Source of the DNA: Telmatactis stephensoni
Taxonomy: Eukaryota > Cnidaria > Anthozoa > Actiniaria > Isophelliidae
Assembly: GCA_029948255.1 (NCBI GenBank)
Contig: JALIZF010001546.1
Coordinates: forward strand, 168,501-232,500
Direction of reading: 5' to 3'
Length of the DNA stretch: 64,000 nucleotides
A program made the translations under genes and the position numbers. Of the stretch, positions 33,193 through 45,283 are shown piece by piece. Below the pieces are notes generated by a model. It worked only from the letters and a program-made list of their open reading frames with translations. It made no database searches and was not told the DNA's origin. The stretch's first letter is position 1; every line of letters begins with the position of its first letter.

Positions 33193-33414
33193 TTAACACT
33201 CAGTTTGTATATCTGGATGGCAGCTGTTTTCACATGTAAGGCCCTGGCAATCTCCACAGGCTGGTGAGCAATATAAACCATTCTTTCTACATGAGCATCT
33301 TTTGGTTTTGCAATCTTGCTTACAATTGCAACGGATGAGCTGTAAAATTGTGCTGTGTGCTGGTGGTTTATCGGTTAGTATTGCTGAAAATTGGCCATCC
33401 TTTAATTGCAACCC
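33193..33414 (-). pseudogene. CXC (tesmin-like) C-terminal domain of the PIN-nuclease gene
   Basis: This segment continues the 33415-35526 frame after a single TAG codon at 33412-33414, which lies where PPED is followed in frame by LQLKDG. It encodes LIRCNCKQDCKTKRCSCRKN, then GLYCSPACGDC and CENS. The spacing of nine or more Cys matches the CXC/CRC zinc-binding DNA-contact motif of tesmin/TSO1 and MSL2-type proteins. The natural stop is at 33193. The domain probably gives DNA binding to the element protein. The upstream stop makes this copy a pseudogene unless it is read through. Confidence 0.75.
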
Positions 33415-35526
33415 CTAGTCTTCTGGAGGGAGGTGATTTCTTTTCCATTGCTGCACCTGATGATACACCCTGAGACTGTGGTATTTGGCAGCTGCGGAGG
33501 TTGGTGGTAGTGATTCAGGACTCACAAATGCTGTACCAGTGGTAACTTTTTGGCAGAATTTCGAATATCTCAAAGAATTAAGACTTTGGTTGGTATTTCC
33601 ATTGTATAGGTAGACAATGGCCTTCTCCCCCGACTCAATGATGGTATCCTTTGCAGTTTCAGCACTATTGAAAACTTGAGACAGCTCTTGAAAAACTTTG
33701 TTTGTTTTCAACTTCTTGATGACCGTCCCTTTACCAATTCCATAAATACTGGAGGTTGTGTCACAACCAAGGATGGCGTGAGCAAAAAGCAGACTGTTAC
33801 ACATATCAAAGTCAAGGGAAGACCTGGTTTGTTTAATGTTCCAAATGCGTCTAGCTTTAGATCTTTGTCTTGGCTCAGGCGTAAAAAATATGTCATGAGT
33901 AGTAGCGTCGTCTGTGTGATAGCAAAGAAGAATCAGCAGATCGGTGTGATCACCAACTAGTACTACTGTTGTTTCGCGTCTTGATGCGTCGATTGCTGTC
34001 TGCACAATGGAGGCGTCTGCATCACCAATTGCGTGATCCACTTTATACCCAGATCGTTGAAGTTCTTCAGCAAGTAGATAGATAAACTGTTGCTTGTTTG
34101 AAGGATTGGAAAGAAACTCATCTTTCTTTAATTTCAAAACCATCTCAGGCTGAAAAGTTACAAAGGGTCCAATAGCACTGCTTCGCCTTTGGTGTGTGCC
34201 GTCTTTGGTGGATGGTCCACTTTCATAGCCATCAAATACAATGGTGGCTCTTCTATAACGCCGCTTGACATACTGAACATACATTAAGCATATTTCAGCA
34301 TAGGATAGGTTTGGAGGCCATGGGATACGATGTAAAAGTGCGCCACCATCAAGAACAAAGTAAGCACTTTCCTTTGGGATTGTCGTTGCAGTGTTATTTG
34401 TACAGGACCAAATTTCATTAGCCAAATTGGGCTTATTTGCCTTTCGAGGAAGGAGCGATTTATCAAAAAGGGCCGGGGGGAAACTGCACATCTCATACTC
34501 AAAAAAAGACGATGGATTATCATATTGTCCACTTGTAGCGACAATACTTAGCCTCTGAAATAGCAGTCCTGGGTCGATTTGAATGCTCTCTGTCTTGCTT
34601 ATCTTCATAGAAATCTTTGAAGCAAGAGTAATAGCCTGATCTTTCTTTTTGAATGAATGTTCTAAGACATCTTTTTCTTTCAATGACTTAATGATGCTAT
34701 CACCAACTTCCTTGGCTTTGTCAACATTGACCTTTTCTTCTGCCACGACCCCACTAACAATGCTTTGCAATGACGTATCTTCATGGCTAAATGGATCGTT
34801 TTGCATCAAGAAAGAAGTTATTATTTGAATATCTTTACTATCGCGCACTTTCATTGCCTCTGTTGCATCTTTATGTTGTTCGCTCGTAAGGTAGTTTACA
34901 CCGGTGTTTTTTTGCATAGCATCGTTTACTTCTGCACAAGCAGGCATTGACATAAGCCACACTAGACGTTGTATTTCTGTCATTCCGCGGCCTCGCGTGA
35001 GCCCTCCTGTAGTTTTGACACTCTTCATAAGCACTTGCTCAATTACTAGATCAGTTGACAATCCTGCCCACAGTCGGTTGCTTCTTCGGATAACATGTAA
35101 ACCATCTTGAAAGCTCATGTAGACATTTGGGTAACTTTTTTGGAGATCTTGCATTTGCTGTAGGTAGATATATGCTGACTTAGTATATTGATTGTGACCA
35201 GCAGCTGCGAAGTAAGGAAGCATGTCATGCACTACTTGGAGGTGGAGATTCCAATTACCCATTCTTTCTGCCTTAATGAATGCCCTGAGTAGGTCAACCA
35301 TCTTCATATACTCTAACCATAGCACAGCAGTGCGATTATTTGCTAGAGACTGTTTTTTCTCATCAAGCTTCTCTGTGATTTTCTTGATTATATTTGTTTG
35401 GCATACATCATCAGGTGTAATCACTTTATCAACAAGATTTTGGTACAATGCTGCTGCAACTTGGAGTTCGTTTGATGACTCACATTCTGCTTCCTGAGTT
35501 GGTATTGCATCTTCTTTATCTGGCAC
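33415..35526 (-). pseudogene. FEN/XPG-like PIN nuclease part of the element protein
   Basis: A 703-codon open frame. Its first 300 residues contain LWLEYMKMVDLLRAFIKAER and TTGGLTRGRGMTE, a helical region I remember from many uncharacterised animal proteins. The PIN/FEN pattern follows with acidic residues in order: Asp393 (LDGGALLHR), Asp432 (FDGYESGPSTKD), Asp502/Asp504 (GDADASIVQ), Asp526/Asp529 (VGDHTDLL), Asp589 (GCDTTS). It ends with GIGKG at 596-600, the helix-hairpin-helix turn of flap endonucleases. All expected metal ligands are present. If it is the mobilising enzyme it would be a structure-specific nuclease and not a DDE transposase; that is inference. Confidence 0.75.
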
Positions 35527-36592
35527 AGATAAATTGAAAGTATCATCAAGCCATCAACTGATTCCAAGTCCTCATCATGTTCGGGAAATTCATCGACTGT
35601 ATTAACATCGTCTGGTGATATAAGTGGTACATTGAATGTTTTTTTTACTAGTGAGGCATTCAATGCCCTATCCACGAGAAAATGTCCCCTCACAGCTCTG
35701 GCAATTGCCTTACCACTCATCATATACCTATTTCAAAAAAGGTTGTCGTACGAGAGGTTACACGCCTACGTGACTAGACCGAAAAGTAGCACGGGTAGTA
35801 GCAAAACTTCTACTCGTCGGCTTTTGTTTTGATTTTAGCATCAACAAGTGAAGTTCTTTAGTGTACAAGTCCAAGGGATCTGAATTTGAATTGTCCTGCC
35901 GGGATGTTGATGTGGTTTTATCTTTTTTAACTTCTACCCATACTCCCTTTCGGGTAAGTCGCGTAGGCTTCATACCGACAACGTTTATTGAAATAGGTGT
36001 ATGGACAACAGCATTTTTTGCATAGACTTTTTCAAGAATTTCCTGTAATCCAGATCCTGCCATTAAATGACCAATGCTTCCAAGAAAACTCATCTGTAAA
36101 TGTAGTCCACCAAGTCGCAGCACCATAGATTTGATGACGCTATCAGGAGATTCATTCAAAGTTATCATAACAGCTTTCCACCATAAAGGCTGGTCAAAGG
36201 TGATGATAGGCGTTTTATTATAATGCTTGGCTTGCTCAGCTACAAATCTCAATGTTGAATAAATGCAAGATTCATCTCCAGGATCCATATTTATCATTGG
36301 AAGAAAAAATATAGAAGATTGGCCTGGGTGATCGCCCTCTAAAAATACATTTTGCATTGTTCCTTGCCATCCACATTGTGGGGATCTTGCTATTGTTTCA
36401 GATACTTTGCAAAGAATGTCTAAGGTCTTCAAACTATCAACCACCTTTAAATCTTTTAGTTCTTTATAGCATAATTTGTTATTTTCTTCGATGGGACCAT
36501 AACGATAAATGGGTATTTTTCCAGCCTCTCGGATCTCATTGTTTGTTACATCTCTGTTAAAAACATTCTTGTTTGATCTTGTCCCTGGGGTG
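35421..36592 (-). pseudogene. Middle part of the PIN-nuclease element protein, frameshifted
   Basis: Minus-strand coding resumes at the left edge of the hAT insertion (36592) and runs through 35758-36444 with WQGTMQNVFLEGDHPGQSS, ITFDQPLWWKA and LGGLHLQMSFLGSIGHLMAG. Near 35750 the frame changes to the one containing MMSGKAIARAVRGHFLVD, and near 35530 it changes again into the PIN part. The original-site codons flanking the insertion (VTP before, GTRSNKNVFNRDV after) join without loss. I do not know a function for this domain; its aromatic and glycine pattern resembles a degenerate RNase-H-like fold only loosely. Confidence 0.65.
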
Positions 36593-36799
36593 CAGGGACA
36601 GCGGAGCAGTTTTAAAAGTGGGGGGGGGGGCTAGTGTTGGTCACAGATTTACGAGCACCGAAGGCGTGAGTCTCTAGGGGGGTCCGGGAAATTTTGAAGG
36701 GGAAATTTTGAAATTGAGAACGCCAGAGATGCGATTTCCAGCATTTTGAGTGACTTTGACAATGATTTTTTGGACATTTTTTATTTTATTTTTGCTAAG

Positions 36800-36875
36800 T
36801 TAATACCTTTAAGATACAGGGTTGAACAAACATAGCAGAACAAAGAGTCCTCCTTTTCATCATTTATTATAGTTC
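36800..36875 (-). repeat. Partial duplicate of the hAT zinc-finger coding region
   Basis: The string 'tttaagatacagggttgaacaaacatagcagaacaaagagtc' at 36807-36848 repeats 39048-39090 of the transposase ORF with few changes. The left, non-coding part of the hAT element therefore contains a relic of a second transposase copy. Confidence 0.7.
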
Positions 36876-37089
36876 TTCCAATGCTAACTGTAATTTGAAA
36901 TTTGAAATTTTGACTTAAAATTTCTGTTAAATTTCTTCATAAGAAAAAGTTCTTTTAATTAAAGTTAGATCTCTAGATCCTTGATACTTATGTTCTTATA
37001 TGACAAACAAACGTCTGGAATATATGGAAACAGTCAAGAACACTGATAACTTTTACTAACTTAAGTTTTGTTCATTCTCAATCGCAAAG

Positions 37090-39504
37090 TTAATTAAAAT
37101 CGTCCACAGTGAATGCTCCAAAATTTATGTTTCTCTTGTCATTAAGTGCAACGAAAGCATTTGCAACAGATACAAGGGAAATGCTATCGAGTCTAATCTT
37201 GTGGGTATTTAGGATAGCTAGATTTGAAAAACGTGCTTGCTGCATCCTTGAACGAAGCCAGGTTTTTACTCTTCTAGCGGTAGAAAAAGAACGTTCACCT
37301 GAAGAACTTGTGGCTGGATTCACGTGTATCAACTGGCAGATTCTAATTACATGGTTAATAAAATGTCTTTCATGTTCGCTGAGAGACTTAACAGCGCTTA
37401 AGATGTCATCAAAACACTCCACCTCCATATTAAGTCTTGATATTATCACTTTGAATGTGCTTAACTGAGCTTCTAATGTTGGCAGACACACATCTCCACT
37501 AAAATGTGATGACAATTCATCCATTTCCTTTGCTATGTCATTTCCATGAGCTGCATTGACAAGTAGACTTTCCAAATTCAAATAGCAGACATTAAGCAAT
37601 CTAGTGCTTCAAAGAATATTGCACGATAATAGTCCCGAGGTGTGCTTGGATATTGTGGCTCACCTGAACCCATTTCGTAGCGTGTTGGGGCACGTCGTTT
37701 TCTTGGCAACTTCGGCTCTGAGAGTGACTGATGTTCTTTTGCCTTTATTAGAATAACGTCGTAAAATGAATTAAAAGATTCATCATTCCTAATGCTTTCC
37801 AACGTTGAAAGAGTTAGAGAGGCAAGTTTCTGCCCTGTGGTTGCTGAAATCCACTTGGCTTGCAACGATTTCGTTAAGATTATCAGTGTGCGCAAAAAGG
37901 CGTTGGCTTATATGAAGACCAAAGAAATAATGGAATGTTTTCATCTGTGCTTGACATCCCAGAATTCGGGCCCGGGTATCAGTGTCAATTTTGCTTTCAA
38001 GACATGTATCCCATACCTTGAAGAGTGATGCATAGTTATCAAGAATGCGTTTGTAACATGTAGCCTTCACTGTCCATCTTGTCGGGCAAAACTTAACTAT
38101 ACCAGGTATTTCGTCTTCCTCATTGCAACTCTCTCCTTCTATGTTGTCCTTCACCTCGCCTAGCAAATGTTCGCGCTTGGGTGAATACTTGATAAGAGTT
38201 ATCAGTTCCTTTGAGGTATCCATCGTGTCAGATAGGACTTTACAAGATCTAACTGCCTCCTTCACACCCAAGCTTAATGAATGTCCGTCACAATGTGTTG
38301 GATAGGCTTTTGGTTGCAGTTTCTGAATTCTTGTTGCAACACCTGTCTTTGCTCCCAGCATATTGCTAGCCCCATCATAACATTGTCCCCGGCACTTATC
38401 TGTTGACAAGGTCAGCCGTGTAAGAGCATCTCGAATTACCAATGTTATTGTATCAGCACCGATGTTGGGGATTTGGTAGAAACCAAGAAAGTCCTCATGA
38501 GCTTCTAAATCACTGTCAATCCATCTTAAACACAACGACAGTTGCTCTTTGTTTGAAACGTCTGTATACTCGTCACATATTAAAGAGAAGTAGCTATCTG
38601 CGATTTGTCTCAATAAGTCTCTCATTACCTCTCTCGACATGAGACCAATTATCTCATTTTGAATGTCGTGACTTATGTATTCTTTATCTTTCAGTTTGCT
38701 AGCCAAAACACTGTCATCTTTTACACGTAGTTTTAACAGCTGGTAGAAGTTAGATTCCTCATCATTATCTCCTCGAAAAGCTATCCCTTGCCTTGCAAGG
38801 TATTGAATTGTTTCGATTACTTTGGCCAAGTAATGACGATTTTGTTTTCTTATTTGCTGTGCGTTACTAATTGACAAATCAACAATGGTATGGTTTGTGT
38901 TAGGTATGACAATCTCATAGTCAACTGCAAGTTTATGGCACTCTGAAGTTTGATGTTCCTTGAATTTTTGCAGTGCTTTCTTCCAATTTGAAAAGCCATT
39001 CAAAATAAATGCTCCATCGCTGCATCTGGCAGTCGCTAAGTTACCTTTAAGATACTGGTTTGAACAAACATAGCAAAACAAAGAGTCCGTCTTTTCATCA
39101 TAATGGAGCCATGGAAACTCTTTGAACCACGTGCTTTGAACTGACCTATATTGCTTACCATAAAGTTTCTTAGGAAAATTAATATTACTTGGCTGGTTGG
39201 GTGTTTGAATTAAATTTGCTGCTTTACAAATATCCTGACTCGACTCTGAAACATTCTGATTTTGCAATTGAGGGAGAGTGATAGATTCAGTAGAGTCTTG
39301 TGACACTGATAATGTCTGTTGATCGATTTGAGGGACATTGATAGACTCAGGAAAGGCTTGAGACGCTGTAGATGTCTGTCCATCAGTAGTAGCTGGCACT
39401 TCCAGTTGCCTGCTTACTTTATAAAAATAGTTACTGATTGGATTTATTTTGGACATTAGTGATGCTTTCTCAGTATAGTTTATACATGGAATGAAAATAG
39501 GCAA
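37090..39504 (-). pseudogene. hAT transposase (ZMYM1/TTF-type), two frameshifts
   Basis: The first frame (37789-39504, 571 codons) has a Ser/Gln-rich N-terminus and a TTF-type zinc finger (Cys144, Cys147, Cys189/His190). The RNase-H-like core follows, with Asp311 in CDEYTD and Asp377 in CYDGASN. Near 37880 the reading moves to 37578-37895 (KSLQAKWISATTGQ...), and near 37590 to 37090-37599. The last frame contains NPATSSSGERSFSTARRVKT, the hAT C-terminal dimerisation block with its catalytic Glu region. The parts align end to end, so two small indels explain the damage. The enzyme would have moved the element at 36593-40283. Confidence 0.88.
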
Positions 39505-40283
39505 GTTTGTTTTTCTTTCTCACCGTCAGTTCAGCAATACAACAAATGCCTATAATCTTCAATGTCAACAATCCTTGAGAAAGTGGTACTGTCAATCCTT
39601 TCAATCGTATCTAGATCTTGGTGATGGTGACTTTTAAAACATGACGATTCAAATGCCTCTTTAGAAATACCGTAAATAACGTAATTGACTTATTCTGAGT
39701 TCAGTGATATCCAATTGACATTTTTGTGCAATCCAAGACAAGGACAAAACGTGAATATTTTTGTACTTCTTTAAGATTACCTTAAGATCTTCCCATTCCA
39801 GATAACAACATTCATTCAGCAGAACTATAGTCGTTCCAGGGTAAATAAATTTTGTCAGCACATTGGATGTAATTTTCCTACAATAAGGAAAATCAGCATT
39901 CTTCCAAACTTGTGGACGAACTATTGACTAAGCTATATCACCTCTTACACACTCGGCTTACTTTACAAATCCTTTTCAGGAGCATCCAAATAACTGAATA
40001 TCGTGAAAGAACAATATCTGACAAGATATCCATCGACGATTTTAAGTTTTGACTACAGAAATAGGATGCATGGCAATATATGACATGCACCGGCGTTCCT
40101 CATGCCAGTTCCTTGCTTATACAGTAACCACAGGTAATCCAATCTTATTTCGGGCTTAAAACTGTCTTTTTCGATTTTTTTTTTTTTTTTTTGCATTCTA
40201 ACTTACACGAAAAAAAATCTCATTTTTGTAAAAAGTGGGGGGTGCTAAAAGCCCCCCCAGCCCCCCCTGCTCCGCCGTCCCTG

Positions 40284-41651
40284 GGGTGACGGCAGCAATA
40301 ATTCCCATGCCATGGAATGTACCCTTTCCATCTAATGTTCTAATGTTATGATCCACGTTATCGGCCATAAATTGAATAAAATGGCTGTTGGTACATGCTG
40401 GTATTTCAGTCGACTGACTAGCTGCAGCACTTCTTTCGAATTTCTGGACAGTTGCGTATGAAGAGCAGAAACCATGTGAATTAAGTGTTTCTATCAAGAA
40501 CTTCGAGGCAAAGTGGTGATGTAATTGTACAGCTAAACCTAGCTGCAGAGGTGCTAGTACCATCCTTGGCCTTGAAGCTTGAACAATAGACTGTGCAATA
40601 GACGCCAGTTTAAAATCGCTATCTTTTCCGACAATAACTCCGTCCAAAAAAGACCTAAGTAAGTTAGGAACAAACCTCAGTGCTTCTTCTACTGATGACA
40701 TCTCTTTTATAGAGGGATATGTGTCCTTTTTCGCATCAAGTTTCTTAATATCACTTTTAATTAGCTTTGCTGCAGCCATCACAATTCTCAGCTTTTCCGT
40801 TTCTGGATCTTGTTCTTTTGGTGAGCTGTAAAAGTCGTTTATGATTGAAGACGCCGTTTGACAAAGGGAAACAAAATTCTGGTGCGTCGATGTGCTGGTA
40901 ATAAAAATCTCGTTGCCAAAGTGCTCTTTAAGCTTTGTTTTCATGTATGTGTGGCTGTAAGCCTCTTCCCCAGATTCTTCGAGATATTCCTCCATCTTTT
41001 TTACAAGATCATATATTGTAAGACCTTCTTCATTTTCTTGCAAATATTTCACGGTTTCAAAAAAAGCATCAGTTCTAGCACTAGCCACAGGCCTTCCTTG
41101 GCGTGCCCTTTTTGGTTCGATGGCACTTTCGTCAGCGGGCTTAAAATCCTTTGGAATTTGTTTCCCAGTTCTGAAGTTAACACTACAAGATTGATGATAA
41201 ATTGCATCGGCTGCATGTAAGTCACGAAGGTATTCCACTCTACCAAGCACAGTTTCTGACCATTTGTCTTTTCTTACTTCGCAGCACCTCAAAATGGATT
41301 TCTGAAAATCCATTGTCCTGACTGGAAATACATCATAACCTTTTTTTTCCCATCATATTTTGCAGGAAGGCCACACAAAAAACAATGGTCTCTAGAGGTA
41401 AAACTAGGTGTACTTGATCGAAGATTGATGGAGTCTTTATTTTCTGCAGTTTCTGTTCCAGTCGCAGATGTCTTCTTTGGTCGGCAAAAATCTTTTCTAC
41501 ATTTTGTGTGAACAGCAACACCACTTTCAGCTTTTATTTTGCCTTGTGCATATATGTCACTGAATCTATTTATTGAATCCGCACCCTTTTGGGTTAAAAC
41601 AACAGTCTGCTGTTCATCATTTAGCACCTTATCACAAATACAACAATTCAT
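40284..41651 (-). pseudogene. N-terminal zinc-binding part of the PIN-nuclease element protein
   Basis: It starts with MNCCICDKVL at 41651 and shows further ligands (HTKCRKDF, then HCFLCGLPAK), suggesting two Cys/His zinc modules. A frame change at the T8 run near 41341-41348 leads into the second frame: MDFQKSILRCCEVRKDKW, LHAADAIYHQSCSVNFRTGK, then a Lys/Glu-rich helical part and FMADNVDHNIRTLDGKGTFHGMG. The reading is cut at IAAVTP by the hAT element; the remaining codons to 40198 are hAT terminal sequence. Because the first break is in a homopolymer, a sequencing error is possible there. Confidence 0.7.
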
Positions 41652-42095
41652 CTGCGGGTAAATGGAAAAACTACTTTCAGATTAACATCTCAAACATCTC
41701 AAACCAGATATTGAAAAATAGTATCACAATTTAAACACATCTTAGACCAATGGTCTGGTTGTATCAGCTCGTTTTTATTCCTCCAGGATATTGAGATGAA
41801 TAGAAAAAGACAAGAATCATTATGGTATTTACCTGAAGAGTGAATACGTATCTAAAACTCAGTACTAGTAGTAATGTATAAAGTAGTAAAATACTACATT
41901 TATATGCACACCATACACCAGTGGAAATCATTTACATTCTCTAAGGAAACAAGCAAAATATTTCTTTTTTAACATAGATATTATGACGATACTTTCAATA
42001 TTTTAGAGAAAATAACGGCAAAATATAAAGATATCGATTTTTTAAACATGTATAACACACCTTATTATCTGTTGTTTGCTGTCTTAAAATGAATT

Positions 42096-42770
42096 TCTTT
42101 GCTTAAATACTGTTAAAGTTTCAATACTGAAGCGAAAACAATGACTAAACAGAAAATTGCTATAAAGCACCAAGAAAACTCTGTATTACTTACAGTTTGT
42201 TTAGAAATGCTCTCAATCTTTCGAAATATTCAAGGCTTCCCTTGTTATTGCAGAGAAGGGACTGGTTTTGAGTTTTCATACATTTTTATTCAAACATTCA
42301 CCACATTTGACAATACAGTGATCAAATATACATTTTTTTTTTGTTTAAAGGATGAATAACCCACTAAAATAATATAAGTTACAAAATAAGATCCAATATT
42401 CAAATTGAAAAGTGAAGCGTTTTTTGAGTTTCTTTGCTTAAATACCGTTAAAGTTTCAATACTGAAGCGAAAACAATGACTAAACAGAAAATTGCTATAA
42501 AGCACCAAGAAAACTCTGTATTACTTACAGTTTGTTTAGAAATGCTCTCAATCTTTCGAAATATTCAAGGCTTCCCTTGTTATTGCAGAGAAGGGACTGG
42601 TTTTGAGTTTTCATACATTTTTATTCAAACATTCACCACATTTGACAATACAGTGATCAAATATACATTTTTTTTTGTTTAAAGGATGAATAACCCACTA
42701 AAATAATATAAGTTACAAAATAAGATCCAATATTCAAATTGAAAAGTGAAGCGTTTTTTGAGTTTGGGCT
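42096..42770. repeat. Two-copy tandem duplication, 335 bp
   Basis: 'tttctttgcttaaata(c)tgttaaag' at about 42098 and 42431 start two near-identical copies; 42141 corresponds exactly to 42476. They lie upstream of the PIN-nuclease gene inside the element. The ORFs here are read-throughs of the repeat. Confidence 0.85.
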
Positions 42771-42896
42771 ACCTGTGGATTTTGTTGTCCTTTCAACGGA
42801 AAGTAACAAAAATCCTGTTTTATGCACTAATTGATGGTAAATGCTATCTCTAATGAATCCATTAACCTTCTTTTCACTAGCTGAGATGAGACTGTT

Positions 42897-43116
42897 TTTC
42901 ACAGTATTTACACAAATGTGCTATTTTTGTAGTGTTGGGCTTCCTGTGTTATATCAAAAAATTCATCGCTTAATTTAAGCGTGTTCCACCACAGGGATTT
43001 TGGGGGACTTTTGGTATGTTAGTAAGTTGACCTCAATTAACAATTTGGCAATGAGAAAAATTCTGTTGCAATTTGTTTCAAGTGAGGCATAAAAATCCCG
43101 TAGATTGACTGGACTA
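42897..43116 (-). repeat. Right terminal inverted repeat
   Basis: Reverse complement of 32579-32790, ending GTAGATTGACTGGACTA, with TTA just outside (43117-43119). Confidence 0.85.
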
Positions 43117-43119
43117 TTA

Positions 43120-45283
43120 CTCAGCTGAGTTGACCTTCGCAACAATCCCAAGGTCAACCAATCAGAATCGAGGATTTGAAATGCTATTTTGATTAGCATT
43201 TCTTTGTACTACTTCAATTAAGATAATGGATAAAATACGAATGCCTCATTTTCTAGAATGTTGTAAAACCATTTTGCTATTATAGAAGACATAATAGAGA
43301 GTTTCACTAAAATATTTCCAAGTCAAATAAAAAAATACGAGAAATTCGCACCTTTTCTGTTAGCGGACGCGCTGCCGAGTGGCGCGAAAATTAAGCATTT
43401 ATTTTGACAAAACGACAGCCAAAGTCCTTCAACTTGTGAGTTTGTTTCCAACTAAACGTAAAGAAATACGACAGAAAATTACATTATTGCTTCAATTTGC
43501 CGATCTCTTTGATAATATGACGTTCTCTTTGAATGGAAAACCAAAGTTTGGAGGAGTTTGGAGGAGTAAACAGCACTGAGTTTGTGAATGGATGTTTGTG
43601 GTTGGCGAGCCGAGGAGATACGGTACAAGTCTAGCTTCAGAGCAGGAATTTACTATAAATGTGAATCTGAGGCACTTGAAGTCCACAATTTCAAACAAAG
43701 AAATGGCTATCGAAACTACTGATCATCATCTTGAGAAATTCTAAGCGTTTCCAAGGATGTAAGCGACGTTTTCTCTTGGCTGATTCCTGCATTTTTACGA
43801 AAGTCGGAGCATGCATCAAGCAGACCCTTTTTGAGAAAATCTAGCGGTCAGCGTTTCAAGGTAACGAAAAGAAAACTCATTATGTAGAAATTAGTTCTTA
43901 TATTTTTGGCGATGTTATTTCTAAGGAGATGATTTATAAATCGTTTATTTTATCAAAGCTATTTGAAAGGAAGCTGGTCTTACGTAGAGTTTGATTTCAG
44001 CGAACTGAGTTACTGATTCAAAAGTTGCAATGGCTTGCTAAGTTCTTAAGGTGTGACAGGAATTGTGCAATTCACTCCTGGACAGTGGCATAGAATCCAA
44101 ACTTATCTGATTCTCAAGTGTGTAAAGGCCTGGTTCAAACCTAAATATGATAGAGAAACAGAAAAATTCATAATGTTTGTTCCTTTTAACCAAACACTGA
44201 TTCTCTGAACAGGAATATATGACTAATTTTTGTCATATCCATCATCAGTGAGTTCAGTACATTTTGTTAGACATTTAAGGAAGTTCAAATAATGCTTGAT
44301 ATGTCACCATGTTGTCAAAGGAATAGATCCAAAGAAAAATAGTTGTATACAAAAAACGTATTTACATTTATGTCAACAAGTGTTCAATTCTTTGTGTGAC
44401 CAAGTAAACCAATCCAACACTTCACTTTGACTATGGTTTATTCTACTTCACAAACGTAAACCCAAACGAACAGCGAGAACTACGATAAGTAATCAATAAT
44501 AACTAATTAATTACTATCCTACGTTGTTATACGAAGGTTAAGGATTTCATGCATAAGTCAACTACAACAAAACTAGCAGAAACTTCAGGTCGATATGTGA
44601 CCAACCTAAAATAACTAGTGTAAACACACTATTCAAACTACTTAGTGATTCATGCTAAACCAACAACTTAATTAGACAATCCTATACCTGATTACTGTAG
44701 AAGTAAATCACTTGTAAACAACAACTACTGAAATAGAGATCGGTTGCATGAAGCAAACCGGCAAATCTACAGCTTTTTCCATTCTCTTTCTTGTATAATT
44801 CTTGCGAATTTACAACTAACTGATTTCTACATAGTACTTAGTTAAATGAGAAATGTTACATACCAATTTCGTTGACTTGAAGTTATGAAATAGACATAAT
44901 TGAGACTGTAAGCAGGTTTTCTTTTTGAACTAACACTCAAAACTAACTGTAAATATTCATCATCAAAGATTTGATTTACAAAACGTGATTTGCGCGCGTG
45001 CTATAAACCTTTGTGCGCGCTCTACTATTCAACGATAAATCTAACTCGCCACATTTGTATAATTTCCTTTGCTGTGATTTTTAAAGGATAACAGTACTCG
45101 TAAAGTTCACTGACTTCAAAAGAACTAAATTCACCTTCTAAAAGTGCATATCTACTTCTATGATTATTATTCAATACATGAACTAAAATGTTGGGTAAAT
45201 TTCCTTATGTGATCTACACACAAGGCAAACTAAATCCTTAGTTGATTTACACTTTTCTAGCTTTAACAAACAATGCATATGAA
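43120..45283. other. No recognisable gene
   Basis: AT-rich sequence. Short ORFs at 43379-43698 lack motifs. I found no inverted repeats longer than about 12 bp and no RNA gene. Confidence 0.5.

Larger units (their letters stand above)
36593..40283 (-). mobile_element. hAT transposon nested in the PIN-nuclease gene
   Basis: The termini are CAGGGACAGCGGAGCAG at the left and, read in reverse, CAGGGACGGCGGAGCAG at the right, a hAT-type inverted repeat. The flanks repeat CTGGGGTG: 36585-36592 and 40281-40288. The terminal CTG of the right end overlaps the repeat, so the target duplication is 8 bp or, if the inverted repeat is symmetric, the 5-bp GGGTG. G-rich stretches follow inside both ends. 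The transposase is on minus and is frameshifted. Removing the insert restores codons of the host element gene exactly. Confidence 0.88.
32579..43116 (-). mobile_element. Candidate new DNA transposon with FEN/PIN-like nuclease gene
   Basis: The left terminus 32579-32790 and the right terminus 42897-43116 are inverted repeats of about 215 bp with few differences. They start TAGTCCAGTCAATCTAC, and TTA lies directly outside both ends (32576-32578 and 43117-43119), as for a 3-bp target duplication. The only long gene between them is the minus-strand PIN/CXC gene (33193-41651). A hAT element of 3.69 kb sits inside it, so the original element was about 6.85 kb. The promoter side of the gene contains a 335-bp tandem duplication. 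I know of no named superfamily with this combination. Confidence 0.7.
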
